This document shows, piece after piece, positions 1-9,813 of a stretch of DNA of 64,000 bases; positions within the stretch are counted from its first letter, which is position 1; every line of letters starts with the position of its first letter. A model generated the notes under the pieces. The model did no database searches. It saw nothing but the letters and a program-made list of their open reading frames with translations, and had not been told where the DNA came from. The stretch is taken from positions 124,001-188,000 of the forward strand of contig CANFXC010000001.1 of assembly GCA_947450765.1 (NCBI GenBank), written 5' to 3'. Both the position numbers and the translations under genes were made by a program. This DNA is from Comamonadaceae bacterium. GTDB lineage: Bacteria; Pseudomonadota; Gammaproteobacteria; Burkholderiales; Burkholderiaceae_C.

Positions 1-737
1 GGATACCAGGAGTGGCCACTGATGCTGGCTTTGGCAAGAGCCTGTGCCACCGTGTCCGTGGCGTCAAGCCATTCAATGTCAGCGCGAGGCAACATCAACG
101 AGGGCAGCAAACGGTCGTCCAATAAGAAGACGTTTTGCACCATCTGGTGTTCATGCTCCTCGATCAGACCGGCGCTCACGCCCTCCTCCAGGCTCGCGGT
201 GATCTCTTCCTCGGTGACGGCCCGACTGGCCGCGTTGTCGACGCGCAGCAACTTCAAAACCGCTTGCGTGCTGAACGACAACAAGCGCACAAACGGCCGC
301 GCAGCGCTGGCCACCCACATCATGGGCCGCGACACAAGGCGCGCCACGGTTTCAGGGTAAAGCTGGCCGATGCGTTTGGGCACCAGCTCGCCAAAAACGA
401 TGGTGACGTAAGTGATGATCACCACCACAATCGCCGTGGCAGAAATATCGGCGGCAGCGATCGAAACGCCCAACGTTTGAAGCCACGCCGACAAGCCGCC
501 ACTGAAGGCCGCCTCGCCGATGATGCCGTTGACCATGCCGATCGAGGTGATTCCCACCTGCACGGAGGACAAAAATTGCGTCGGATTCTCCAGCAAGCCC
601 AACGCCGCCTGCGAGCCTTTGTCGCCCCCTTCAGCGGCCGCTACCAGCCGCGCCTTGCGGCTCGACGCGAGGGCCAACTCCGACATCGCAAAAACCCCAT
701 TGAGAAGGGTCAGCAGAGCTATCAGCAAAATATCCAT
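1..737 (-). CDS. hemolysin/CorC family (CNNM/DUF21) transporter, N-terminal part, runs off window
   Basis: Reverse translation from 737 gives MDILLIALLTLLNGVFAMSELALASSRKARLVAAAEGGDKGSQAALGLLENPTQFLSSVQVGITSIGMVNGIIGEAA, a typical DUF21/CNNM N-terminus; open to window edge. Confidence 0.88.
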   Translation of the reverse strand, partial: MDILLIALLTLLNGVFAMSELALASSRKARLVAAAEGGDKGSQAALGLLENPTQFLSSVQVGITSIGMVNGIIGEAAFSGGLSAWLQTLGVSIAAADISATAIVVVIITYVTIVFGELVPKRIGQLYPETVARLVSRPMMWVASAARPFVRLLSFSTQAVLKLLRVDNAASRAVTEEEITASLEEGVSAGLIEEHEHQMVQNVFLLDDRLLPSLMLPRADIEWLDATDTVAQALAKASISGHSWY

Positions 738-759
738 GAATCCAGACGAGAATAAACAC

Positions 760-1629
760 ATGGCACTTTACTTCATTGGCGACCTTCAGGGCTGCCACGA
801 GCCGTTGCAGCGTCTTTTGCAGCGCATCGATTTCTCACCCAGCCGCGACACGATTTACCTGCTCGGCGACCTTGTCAATCGCGGCCCCGACTCACTGGCT
901 GTGCTGCGAACTGTCATGCAGCTCGGCGACTCGGCGCAAAGTTTGCTCGGCAACCATGACTTGCATTTGCTCACCGTCGGCTATGGCCTGCGCCAGCAGC
1001 ACAAGGGCGACACGCTAGACGCCATCTTGCAGGCGCCAGACCGCGCAGCCTTGCTCGACTGGGTACGCCACAGGCACATGGCCATGCATGTCAAGGGCTG
1101 GCTGATGGTGCATGCTGGCGTGCTACCTCAATGGACAACGGCGCGCACGCTGGCCTTGGCAGTAGAAGTCGAACAAGCCTTGCGAGGCGCTCAGGCTGTT
1201 GAGTTTTTAAGCAGCATGTACGGCAACACGCCGCAGCGTTGGGATGACAAGCTCACAGGCCACGACCGCCTGCGCGTGATCGTCAACGCACTCACACGTT
1301 TGCGCTTTTGTACGCCCGAAGGCGAGATGGAGTTCAAGGCCAAAGGCTCCGCAGATGCCACGCCCGCCGGCTACATGCCTTGGTTCAATGTGCCAGGTCG
1401 GCTGACGGCAGACACACCGATCGCTTTCGGGCATTGGTCAACGGTCGGTTTGGACGCCCCGGAAGGCAAGCCCATCATGCGCCAAAACACCTTGGCGCTG
1501 GACACTGGCTGCGTCTGGGGCAACTGCCTGACGGCGGCCAAACTGAGTGAGGCGCCGGGCAGTGAACCCGGCGCGTTCGAGCTTTTTTCAGTCGCTTGCA
1601 AGGCGATGCAGAAACACAGCGGCCAATAA
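760..1629 (+). CDS. apaH: symmetrical bis(5'-nucleosyl)-tetraphosphatase
   Basis: MALYFIGDLQGCHEPLQRLLQ..LLGDLVNRGPDS..LLGNHDLHLL metallophosphatase motifs; start inside the longer ORF 520..1629. Confidence 0.95.
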   Translation: MALYFIGDLQGCHEPLQRLLQRIDFSPSRDTIYLLGDLVNRGPDSLAVLRTVMQLGDSAQSLLGNHDLHLLTVGYGLRQQHKGDTLDAILQAPDRAALLDWVRHRHMAMHVKGWLMVHAGVLPQWTTARTLALAVEVEQALRGAQAVEFLSSMYGNTPQRWDDKLTGHDRLRVIVNALTRLRFCTPEGEMEFKAKGSADATPAGYMPWFNVPGRLTADTPIAFGHWSTVGLDAPEGKPIMRQNTLALDTGCVWGNCLTAAKLSEAPGSEPGAFELFSVACKAMQKHSGQ

Positions 1630-1659
1630 AAAACCCGGCACCGCGAGGAACCGGGTTTT
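1629..1659. terminator. bidirectional Rho-independent terminator between convergent apaH and rhlE
   Basis: aaaacccgg-caccgcgaggaa-ccgggtttt hairpin flanked by A/T runs. Confidence 0.85.
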
Positions 1660-1673
1660 GCATCAAGCCTAGA

Positions 1674-3161
1674 TCAGCTTTCTGTGACGGCTGTCTTGAA
1701 CAAGGCTGCGATTTTTTTCTTCGGCTTGATGTTGGCCGACATACCGCGCGGTCCCGCTGATTTGGCGGCCGCTTCCCAAGCTGGCTGAGCTTCAGCCGCC
1801 AAGGTCGACTCATAAGGCTGGTCAAAAAACGGATCACGCGCTGCACTCGACTGCCGCGGTGCATATTCGCGGCGCTCACGCGGCTCGCGTGTTTCACGAC
1901 GCTCGCGCGAAACAGGCTGCTTCACACCCGGCTCATCCGGTTGATCAGTGCCTTCGGCCTCACGGTACATCCGGCGGCCGTCGTTGATGCGACCCTGCTC
2001 GCTGATGCGTGGCCGGTCCTCTTCAAACTCCATCGGCTCCAATTCAATCTTGGTCTTGATGAGCTTTTCAATGTCACCCACCAAGCGTGTGTCGCTCGGT
2101 GCCACAAAGCTCACGGCCAAACCTGACGCGCCAGCACGACCCGTGCGGCCGATGCGGTGCACATAGTCTTCAGCGTTGAAAGGCACGTCGAAATTGAACA
2201 CGGCTGGCACGTCTTTGATGTCGAGGCCACGGGCCGCCACGTCGGTGCACACCAACAAATCGACTTCGCCACTTTTGAAGGCTTCGAGCGCCTTCAAACG
2301 CTCATCTTGGCTCTTATCGCCGTGCAGGGCGGTGGTCTTCAGACCTTCGCGCTCCAACGAGCGGGCCAAGCGCGCGCAGCCGAGCTTGCTGTTGACGAAC
2401 ACGAAGGCTTGCTTCATGCCGCGTGCTTTCAGAATTTGGTGCAAGGCGCGACGCTTGTCGTCGGCGCCAACGCTGTAGAAATGCTGCTCGACAGTCGACG
2501 CGGTGGCGTTCGAACGGGCCACTTCAATAGTGACCGGGTCTTGCAAGTAACTGGAAGCCAGACGCTTGATCTCAGGCGAGAAGGTCGCAGAGAACAACAA
2601 GGTGATGCGCTTTTTCGGCAGGTAACTCAAGATACGCTGCAGGTCGGGCAAAAAGCCGATGTCGAGCATGCGGTCGGCCTCGTCAAGCACAACGTATTCG
2701 ACTTGGTTCAGGACCGCGTTTTTGGCTTCGATGTGGTCCAGCAAACGGCCCGGCGTGGCCACCAGCACTTCAACCCCTTTTTTGAGCTCGGCGGTTTGTG
2801 GCTTCATGTCCATGCCGCCAAACACCACGGCGCTGCGCAGGTTGGTGTACTTGGCGTAGAGCTTGACCTGCTGCGCCACTTGGTCGGCGAGTTCACGGGT
2901 TGGCAACAACACCAACGCGCGCACCGGATGCCGGGCTGGCGAGGTCGAGGCGTTTTCGTGCGCCATCATGCGCTGCAACAGCGGCAATGAAAAAGCCGCT
3001 GTTTTGCCTGTGCCAGTCTGGGCCGCGCCCATGACATCTTTGCCCTGCAAAACGACAGGAATAGCTTGCTCCTGGATCGGAGTCATGGACTCGTAGCCCA
3101 TTTCGGCCACGGCACGCGCCAGTGGTTCAGCCAGATTGAGAGTAGAAAAAGAGGACGTCAT
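1674..3161 (-). CDS. rhlE: DEAD-box ATP-dependent RNA helicase, RhlE type
   Basis: AQTGTGKT, DEADRML, SATF, HRIGRTGRAG motifs; basic C-terminal tail. Confidence 0.93.
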   Translation of the reverse strand: MTSSFSTLNLAEPLARAVAEMGYESMTPIQEQAIPVVLQGKDVMGAAQTGTGKTAAFSLPLLQRMMAHENASTSPARHPVRALVLLPTRELADQVAQQVKLYAKYTNLRSAVVFGGMDMKPQTAELKKGVEVLVATPGRLLDHIEAKNAVLNQVEYVVLDEADRMLDIGFLPDLQRILSYLPKKRITLLFSATFSPEIKRLASSYLQDPVTIEVARSNATASTVEQHFYSVGADDKRRALHQILKARGMKQAFVFVNSKLGCARLARSLEREGLKTTALHGDKSQDERLKALEAFKSGEVDLLVCTDVAARGLDIKDVPAVFNFDVPFNAEDYVHRIGRTGRAGASGLAVSFVAPSDTRLVGDIEKLIKTKIELEPMEFEEDRPRISEQGRINDGRRMYREAEGTDQPDEPGVKQPVSRERRETREPRERREYAPRQSSAARDPFFDQPYESTLAAEAQPAWEAAAKSAGPRGMSANIKPKKKIAALFKTAVTES

Positions 3162-3270
3162 ATTTGGCGCTATTGTCTCATTCCGGCGTGTCCAGACCTG
3201 CGACCGGCCAGAAGCCCTGTTTTTGCCTCTGCGACAGGAACCTTCTGAGCGTGCAGAATATCTGAGATAA

Positions 3271-3966
3271 ATGGTCTATTCAATTCACGTCCCTCCCCTC
3301 TTTCAGTTCAGCCGCGCCCGACTTTTGGGTGGCGTACTGATCTTGCTCGCACTGCTGAGCGGCTGCGCCTCGCCGATCACCGCGCGGGTCAGCAGCTTTC
3401 AGCAATGGCCAACAGATGTGGTTGGCGCCAATTTTGGCTTTCTGGCACCGGCCGACCACACCCGGGAGTTGGAGCAGGCGTCTTACGCTGGTCTTGTGGC
3501 CACCGAACTCGCCAAACAAGGCCTGCAAGCAGCAGCCAGTGGTCAGCCGGTGCGGATTTTGATCGACATGAGCGTCAGCAGCCAACTTGAAAATCGCAGC
3601 TATTCAAGGCCGGTCTACCAAGACCAGTACGTTTACCGCCCAGGTTTTCGAGACGCAGCCGGTCGGATGTATCCCGGCTATTGGATGCCCGACCCTTTTG
3701 GTCCGCGCTATGTTGGCAACCAGCAGTTGATGGAGACGATTCAGGTCAGCAGCTTGCGTCTGCGCTTGCTAGACACACAAGGGCCTGCTGGCAGTTCACC
3801 GCGTACCGTCTTCGAATCAAACGCAACACACGAAGGTCGTCCAAGCCCCTTGCCATCTGTAGTGCCGTATCTGGTTCGAGCGGTTTTTGAAGGCTTTCCG
3901 GGTGCCAATGGACGCGTTCAGGTGGTTCGTTTCAAGGCGGACACCGGCGAGGTGATCCGGAAATAA
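3271..3966 (+). CDS. DUF4136-type lipoprotein
   Basis: Lipobox-like LLSGCAS; body resembles DUF4136 lipoproteins. Confidence 0.75.
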   Translation: MVYSIHVPPLFQFSRARLLGGVLILLALLSGCASPITARVSSFQQWPTDVVGANFGFLAPADHTRELEQASYAGLVATELAKQGLQAAASGQPVRILIDMSVSSQLENRSYSRPVYQDQYVYRPGFRDAAGRMYPGYWMPDPFGPRYVGNQQLMETIQVSSLRLRLLDTQGPAGSSPRTVFESNATHEGRPSPLPSVVPYLVRAVFEGFPGANGRVQVVRFKADTGEVIRK

Positions 3967-3988
3967 GCACCCAAACGAGCTAAGCGGC

Positions 3989-4234
3989 CTAGTGAGGTGG
4001 CTCGAAATAATCCAACATCTTAAGCACCAACTGATCTACGGTCGGGTCATGCAGTGCGCTGGCTTGTGTCAGTTTTTGGCGGGCGTAACCGGCGTCGCCC
4101 AGCATCATGGCTTCATGCACACAGATGCCGCGCGCCGCCATCTCCAGCGTGAAAGCGTGCAGCAATTCGCAAGGCCAATAATGCAAGGGTCGATCACGGG
4201 GGCTTGCGTTTGCAGGTGAAGACTGATGCAGCAT
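3989..4234 (-). CDS. conserved small hypothetical protein
   Basis: 81-aa ORF (LHYWPCELLHAFTLEMAARGICVHEAMMLGDAGYA) immediately downstream of dcd, same strand. Confidence 0.6.
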   Translation of the reverse strand: MLHQSSPANASPRDRPLHYWPCELLHAFTLEMAARGICVHEAMMLGDAGYARQKLTQASALHDPTVDQLVLKMLDYFEPPH

Positions 4235-4298
4235 TCGCCCATGCTAGGCGGCAGGCTTGCCAGCGCCTTCAGCCGCCAGCGCGCCGCACTGTAGGAAT

Positions 4299-4874
4299 TT
4301 ACGCTTTGGGCAGCGTGACGCCGGTTTGACCTTGGTACTTGCCGCCGCGGTCTTTGTAGGAAACTTCGCAAACGTCGTCCGGGTCGCTCTCAAAGAACAA
4401 GACCTGCGCGCAGCCTTCACCGGCATAAATGCGCGCTGGCAGAGGCGTGGTGTTAGAGAATTCCAACGTCACATAGCCTTCCCACTCAGGTTCAAAAGGC
4501 GTCACGTTAACGATGATGCCGCAACGCGCATAGGTACTTTTGCCGAGGCAAATGGTCAGCACGTTGCGCGGGATACGGAAATACTCCAGCGTGCGCGCCA
4601 ACGCAAAACTGTTGGGCGGGATGATGCAACTGTCGCCATGGAAATCGACAAAGCTTTTTTCATCGAAGTTTTTCGGGTCCACCACGGTGCTGTGGATGTT
4701 GGTGAACACCTTGAACTCGGGCGCACAGCGAATGTCGTAGCCGTAGCTGCTGGTGCCGTAGCTGATGATCTTCTGGCCGTCGGCTGCTTGCCGAATTTGA
4801 CCGGGCTCGAACGGCTCGATCATGCCGGTTGATTCGGCCATACGGCGTATCCATTTGTCGCTCTTGATGCTCAT
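4299..4874 (-). CDS. dcd: dCTP deaminase
   Basis: [71 protein letters not shown]. Confidence 0.95.
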   Translation of the reverse strand: MSIKSDKWIRRMAESTGMIEPFEPGQIRQAADGQKIISYGTSSYGYDIRCAPEFKVFTNIHSTVVDPKNFDEKSFVDFHGDSCIIPPNSFALARTLEYFRIPRNVLTICLGKSTYARCGIIVNVTPFEPEWEGYVTLEFSNTTPLPARIYAGEGCAQVLFFESDPDDVCEVSYKDRGGKYQGQTGVTLPKA

Positions 4875-4933
4875 GGTGGGGTGCTCGCGTCGGAAGATCG
4901 TTGATGAGCCGCCATTGTAGGCAACCCAAACCT

Positions 4934-6217
4934 TCAACCCGCCTGAGATATCACCGTTTTCTCGATCAGCCGATCGTCACCCAGCACGATCATCGCAAAC
5001 AACAGCTCGTCCAAACTGTTGGCTTGCGCTGTCTTGCGCGCCAGCAGCGGCGTGGCGCTTGGGTTGAGAACCACAAAGTCAGCCTCGCAGCCAGGTTGTA
5101 AATTTCCCACCACACCGGCCAGCCCGAGCGCTTGGGCGGCGCCCGCCGTGTGCTGCCACCACAGCTGCTGCGGCTTGAGTGACAAGCCGGTCTTGGTTTG
5201 CCCTTCGCGGCCGACGTAATAAGCCGCCAGCATGGTGTGAAACGGGCTGAAACTGGTGCCACCACCGACGTCGCTGGCCAAGCCATACGCAAAGCCGACG
5301 CGGTCGGCGCCAGCGTAGTCAAAAAAGCCACTGCCCAAAAACAGATTGCTGGTCGGACTGATGGCCGCCGCCGCACCGCTGCTGCGCATCAGCGCGCGGT
5401 CGTCGTCGTCGAAGTGAATGCAGTGCGCATAAACGCTGCGTGAGCGGAGCAAACCGAATTGCTCATACACCGCCAAGTAGCTGCGCGCCGCCGGGTACAG
5501 CGAACGCACCCAAGCAATCTCTTCGCGATTTTCAGCCACGTGCGACTGCACCCAGACGTCCGGGTATTGAGCCGCCAGCACACCCGCGCCACGCAGTTGC
5601 GCGTCGCTGCAACTCGGTGCAAAACGCGGCGTGATGGCATAGCCCAACCGGTCTTGGCCGTGCCAGCGCTGAATCAAGGCCTCAGTGTCGATCAAGCTTT
5701 GTTCAGTCTCATCGCGCACACCATCGGGCGAGTTCCGGTCCATCAGGCACTTGCCGGTGATGAGCCGCAACTGCCGTTGTTGTGCCTCTTCAAACAAGGC
5801 GTTGACCGAACTCGGGTGCGAGGTGGCGAAGGTCAGCGCGGTGGTGACGCCGTTTCTCAACAGTTCATCGATGAAAAAATGCGCTACTTCAGCAGCATGC
5901 GCCGGGTCACTGAAGCGGGTTTCCTGCGGAAAGGTGTAGTTTTCCAGCCAAGGCAACAAGCCATCAGCAGGCGATCCAATGACGTCGACCTGCGGGTAAT
6001 GAATGTGCATGTCGACAAAGCCTGGCGCGATGATGCGGCCGGGCAAATGTTCAATCTTCAGGTGCGCATAAAGAGGCGCTAACTCGCGCCATGGCCCAAC
6101 CGCCTCGACCCGTTGCCGGCCGCTGGCGTCAGCCGCCACGACCAGCAAACCGTCGGCCTCGTAAACGGCAGAGTGGTCAGCGGCAAAACGAAGAATGGCG
6201 GCGCGGTAAGCTTTCAT
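4934..6217 (-). CDS. guaD: guanine deaminase
   Basis: Amidohydrolase: [50 protein letters not shown]. Confidence 0.92.
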   Translation of the reverse strand: MKAYRAAILRFAADHSAVYEADGLLVVAADASGRQRVEAVGPWRELAPLYAHLKIEHLPGRIIAPGFVDMHIHYPQVDVIGSPADGLLPWLENYTFPQETRFSDPAHAAEVAHFFIDELLRNGVTTALTFATSHPSSVNALFEEAQQRQLRLITGKCLMDRNSPDGVRDETEQSLIDTEALIQRWHGQDRLGYAITPRFAPSCSDAQLRGAGVLAAQYPDVWVQSHVAENREEIAWVRSLYPAARSYLAVYEQFGLLRSRSVYAHCIHFDDDDRALMRSSGAAAAISPTSNLFLGSGFFDYAGADRVGFAYGLASDVGGGTSFSPFHTMLAAYYVGREGQTKTGLSLKPQQLWWQHTAGAAQALGLAGVVGNLQPGCEADFVVLNPSATPLLARKTAQANSLDELLFAMIVLGDDRLIEKTVISQAG

Positions 6218-6271
6218 ACGGCAAGCGTAACGCAGCAGCACGGCCCGCACATACGGTGCGCCGCATGAGGA

Positions 6272-6658
6272 CTATTTCACAGCAGGCGTTGCGCGCAAAG
6301 TGCAGCTGTCACCGATCGAGTCGCGCCAGACCCGCACCGACGACAACTGCGGCAAGCTTGGCTGCAAGGCGCGCCAAATAAAGGCGCACAAATTCTCCAG
6401 CGTCGCCGGGCCCAAGCCGGCCACATCGTCCAGCATGCGGTGGTCCAGCTGCGGCCGCAGTTGCTCAACCGCGAGGCGAACAAAACCGAGGTCGACCACC
6501 ATGCCAGTCACCGGGTCGGGCTGGCCCGACACCGTGGCTTCGGCGTAATAAGTGTGGCCGTGGATGCGGCGGCTGCTGTCGGCTTCAATCTCGCGATTCA
6601 GCGTGTGGGCAGCGTCAAAGAAAAACTTTTGGCTGATCTCGAAGTTGTCGTAGTTCAT
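6272..6658 (-). CDS. queD: 6-carboxytetrahydropterin synthase
   Basis: FFFDAAHTLN..RIHGHTYYAEATVSG, LDHRMLDDV; overlaps queE by 4 nt (ATGA). Confidence 0.92.
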   Translation of the reverse strand: MNYDNFEISQKFFFDAAHTLNREIEADSSRRIHGHTYYAEATVSGQPDPVTGMVVDLGFVRLAVEQLRPQLDHRMLDDVAGLGPATLENLCAFIWRALQPSLPQLSSVRVWRDSIGDSCTLRATPAVK

Positions 6659-7290
6659 CGGATTCCCGTGATCTTGTGGGTCTGCAAACTCAGTCGCCAA
6701 GCTGGCCGCTGCTTGCACAGCGCAATGCAGTCCTGCAAGTTGTGATCCCGCAGAACGTTGTCCATGGGTTGTAAATAACGGTGCGTGAAATGCGCGGCTT
6801 CGAGTTCCGCCAAGTTGAGCAGAGGCTGTGGCCAGACAACTTTGAGCTCATGGCCTTCGCGCTGCAACCAAGCAGCGCCGGTCTTAGGACTGACGCAAAT
6901 CCAGTCGATGCCTGCGGGCGCGACCAGCGTGCCGTTGGTCTCCACAGCGATCTGAAAACCACGCGCGTGCAGCGCGGCAATCAGCGCGTCATCGACTTGC
7001 AGCAAGGGTTCACCGCCAGTCAGCACGACAAAACGGTGCGCGGTGTCGCTCGCCGGCCATTGCACTTCGATCTGTTGGGCCAGTGCATCAGCGGACGAAA
7101 ACTTGCCGCCCAGTGTGCCGTCGGTGCCGACAAAATCGGTGTCGCAAAACTGGCAAACCGCGGTCGATCGGTCTTGTTCGCGTCCTGTCCAAAGGTTGCA
7201 GCCAGCAAAACGGCAGAACACAGCCGGACGGCCTGCATTGGCGCCCTCGCCTTGCAAGGTGTAAAAAATTTCTTTGACCTGATAGCTCAT
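6655..7290 (-). CDS. queE: 7-carboxy-7-deazaguanine synthase (radical SAM)
   Basis: MSYQVKEIFYTLQGEGANAGRPAVFCRFAGCNLWTGRE..CQFCDTDFVGTDG. Confidence 0.94.
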   Translation of the reverse strand: MSYQVKEIFYTLQGEGANAGRPAVFCRFAGCNLWTGREQDRSTAVCQFCDTDFVGTDGTLGGKFSSADALAQQIEVQWPASDTAHRFVVLTGGEPLLQVDDALIAALHARGFQIAVETNGTLVAPAGIDWICVSPKTGAAWLQREGHELKVVWPQPLLNLAELEAAHFTHRYLQPMDNVLRDHNLQDCIALCKQRPAWRLSLQTHKITGIR

Positions 7291-7334
7291 ACGGCGCTCC
7301 GGATAACTGCCGGAGCCGTGAGGTTTTTATACAT
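7287..7334 (-). CDS. candidate 15-aa leader peptide MYKNLTAPAVIRSAV upstream of and overlapping queE
   Basis: ATG at 7334, SD AGAGGA (7345-7340) with 5-nt spacing, TGA stop overlapping the queE ATG (ATGA). Confidence 0.5.
   Translation of the reverse strand: MYKNLTAPAVIRSAV
7296..7316 (-). promoter_or_regulatory. hairpin sequestering the queE Shine-Dalgarno
   Basis: Minus strand GCTCCGG-CAGTTAT-CCGGAGC, 7-bp perfect stem; 3' arm contains GGAG, 6 nt from the queE ATG. Confidence 0.55.
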
Positions 7335-7404
7335 GGTAGTCCTCTACATGGCCCCGGTGAAGCAAAAATCCTCAGCGCCGGGACGCCGCTAAGGGATTCG
7401 TATT

Positions 7405-8673
7405 CTAACGGTCAGGCGTCAACGCGGACACTGCATCTGGTTGCACCGGATAGACCCGCCGCATCCAGCCGAAAACGGCGGCACCGACCAACAAGCTGGC
7501 CATGGCGATCTGCAGCGACAAGCTAAAGGTCTCGCCGGGCGTGCGGTCGCCGTGCATCAAAAAGGCCACCATCGGCGGGCCCAGGATCTGCCCCACGCTG
7601 TAGGTGGCGGTCATCAAACCCATGAAACTGGCGGCAGCGGCGGGCCGCAGTCGACGCACTTCTTGCAACGCAAAAAACGTGTTTGCCGTGAACGGCAGGC
7701 CCAGCAACAAACTGCCCAAGGCAAAGCCGAGCAAGCTCGGGCTCCACAAACTGATGCCGATGCCAAACGCCTGAACCAGATAGCCGGACAGCAACAAGCC
7801 GCGGAAGTCGCTGCCTGGTCGGACGCGCGTGGCCAGCCAAGCGCCGGTCATCACGCCCGCGCCAAAGATCGGCCAAAACAGATCCAGCCAATGCGATCCC
7901 GGCAAGGCCGCGCGCGCAATCACCGGCAAAAAAGTCGCGGTGATGATGTAGCCAAAACCAGCGATGCCATAGCTCAGCGTGAGCCAGACCATTTCAAACG
8001 AACCGTGACCGACGTTGACTGCGGCTGACGGTTCGCCAGCCGCTTTTTTAACCAGCGGCAGCAAGCGTTCGTCGTGGCCGCTGAGGCGGGGCCAGACCAG
8101 CGCTGTCAGCACGCAGGCCAGCAGCCCAAAAATCAGCCAGCCGGTGGCGGCCGTCCATTGCCACGCCAACATGCCACTGGCAAACAGACCGCTGAGCACA
8201 ATGCCGGCCCCCGGCCCCATGTAAATAAAGCCGCCCATGCTGGGGAAGCCAAGCCTCGCCAGCTGCGACAAGCACCAGCCCGAAGTGAAGACAAACACCA
8301 CGCCGCTGGTGACGCCGGCCAGAAAACGCAGCAGCGGCCAAGCCGACGCATTCGAGCCCACCATCGCCAGCGTCAGCACCGCGGTCGTCAGCAAACCGCC
8401 GCGAATCAATTGCGTGAACGCCAGTGACGGCAGGCGCGGAAAACGCGCCCACAACCACGGCTGCGCCATGCACAGCAGCGCACCCACCAGATAGCCAAGG
8501 TAGTTGGCGCTGGCCAACCAACTGGCCGCCGGCAGATCGATCACGCCATCGTTCAACATCATCGGCAACAGCGGCGTGAAGGCAAAGCGGCCAATGCCCA
8601 TGGCCACGCCCAACGACACCATGCCCGCCAGCGCGATGGTCCAAGGGTTAGCGGAAAGTCGCAAAGCTTTCAT
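7405..8673 (-). CDS. YbfB/YjiJ family MFS transporter
   Basis: MVSLGVAMGIGRFAFTPLLPMM, 12-TM-like hydrophobic pattern. Confidence 0.85.
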   Translation of the reverse strand: MKALRLSANPWTIALAGMVSLGVAMGIGRFAFTPLLPMMLNDGVIDLPAASWLASANYLGYLVGALLCMAQPWLWARFPRLPSLAFTQLIRGGLLTTAVLTLAMVGSNASAWPLLRFLAGVTSGVVFVFTSGWCLSQLARLGFPSMGGFIYMGPGAGIVLSGLFASGMLAWQWTAATGWLIFGLLACVLTALVWPRLSGHDERLLPLVKKAAGEPSAAVNVGHGSFEMVWLTLSYGIAGFGYIITATFLPVIARAALPGSHWLDLFWPIFGAGVMTGAWLATRVRPGSDFRGLLLSGYLVQAFGIGISLWSPSLLGFALGSLLLGLPFTANTFFALQEVRRLRPAAAASFMGLMTATYSVGQILGPPMVAFLMHGDRTPGETFSLSLQIAMASLLVGAAVFGWMRRVYPVQPDAVSALTPDR

Positions 8674-9688
8674 CCAATTGGTTGATCAAAACCTGCTTTG
8701 CCGACGGCTCGATGAAGCTCGCTTCAAAGCTGTTGCGCGCCAGTGTGTAGGCCTCGGCAGCGCCCAAGGGCAGCGCCGCAAAAGTCTGGGTGAAGTTGTC
8801 GTTCATGTAGCCGCCAAAGTAAGCCGGGTCGTCCGAATTGACGGTAGCGGCAATGCCTGCCGCCAGCAACTGGCCCAGCGTGTGGCTGGCCAGATCAGGG
8901 AACACACACAGCTTGAGGTTCGACAGCGGACACACTGTCAGCGCGATGCGGTCTTGCGCCAGCCGCTGCATCAAGGCCGCGTCATGGGTCGACTGCACGC
9001 CATGGTCAATGCGCTCGACCTTGAGCAGGTCCAACGCCGTCCACACATACGCTGGCGGACCTTCTTCGCCGGCATGCGCCACCAGCCGAAAGCCGAGCTG
9101 TCGGCAACGCGCAAAGACACGCGCAAATTTTTCAGGCGGATTGCCGACCTCGCCCGAATCGAGGCCAATGCCGACGATGTGGTCGCGAAACGGCAGCGCC
9201 TGCTCCAGCGTCGCAAAGGCGTCTTCTTCGCTCAGATGCCGCAAGAAACACAGGATCAGCAAACCGCTCACACCCAGCTCGGCCTTGGCATCGACACAGG
9301 CGCGGTGCAAACCCTTGACCACGGTCTCCATCGCCACACCGCGCGCCGTGTGCGTCTGCGGATCAAAGAACAACTCCGCGTGCAACACGTGGTCTTCGGC
9401 AGCTTTGACGAAGTAAGCGCGCGCCATGTCGTAGAAGTCTTGCTCGGTCAACAACACACTGGCGCCAGCGTAATAAATATCTAGAAAACTTTGCAAGTTG
9501 GTGAAAGCGTAAGCACTGCGCAGCGCTTCGACATTGGCGTAAGGCAGGCTCACGCCATTGCGCTGAGCCAGGGTAAAAATCAGCTCAGGCTCCAGCGAAC
9601 CCTCAATGTGAATGTGCAGCTCCGCCTTCGGCATGCGCCTGAGCAGTTCAGGCAAGCGGTCGGCGGCAACAGGTCGGATCAAGGTCAT
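8648..9688 (-). CDS. add: adenosine deaminase
   Basis: MPKAELHIHIEGSLEPELIF, HAGEE, ERIDHG, VNSDDPAYF. Confidence 0.93.
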   Translation of the reverse strand: MTLIRPVAADRLPELLRRMPKAELHIHIEGSLEPELIFTLAQRNGVSLPYANVEALRSAYAFTNLQSFLDIYYAGASVLLTEQDFYDMARAYFVKAAEDHVLHAELFFDPQTHTARGVAMETVVKGLHRACVDAKAELGVSGLLILCFLRHLSEEDAFATLEQALPFRDHIVGIGLDSGEVGNPPEKFARVFARCRQLGFRLVAHAGEEGPPAYVWTALDLLKVERIDHGVQSTHDAALMQRLAQDRIALTVCPLSNLKLCVFPDLASHTLGQLLAAGIAATVNSDDPAYFGGYMNDNFTQTFAALPLGAAEAYTLARNSFEASFIEPSAKQVLINQLDESFATFR

Positions 9689-9765
9689 GGTCAGCTTTCA
9701 AAGACTTCAGAGTGTCGACGCAAAACAGACATGGCGAGAAAATCGCAAGTCAAAGGCCTGAAACA

Positions 9766-9795
9766 AAAACAGCTGCCCGAAGGCAGCCGTTTTAA
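9766..9795. terminator. Rho-independent terminator downstream of the BMP-family gene
   Basis: aaaaac-aGCTGCC-cgaa-GGCAGC-cgtttt between 9814 stop and add start. Confidence 0.7.
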
Positions 9796-9813
9796 CGTTC
9801 AGCAGTGACTGGC

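Noticed and set aside
2157-2990. 277-aa plus-strand ORF
   Set aside because: Antisense shadow of rhlE.
7291-7400. Canonical preQ1-I riboswitch upstream of queE
   Set aside because: GAGG, ATAAAAA and CCTC elements are present, but CCTC follows rather than precedes the A-rich tail, so the known pseudoknot layout does not fit by eye. An Infernal search would settle it.
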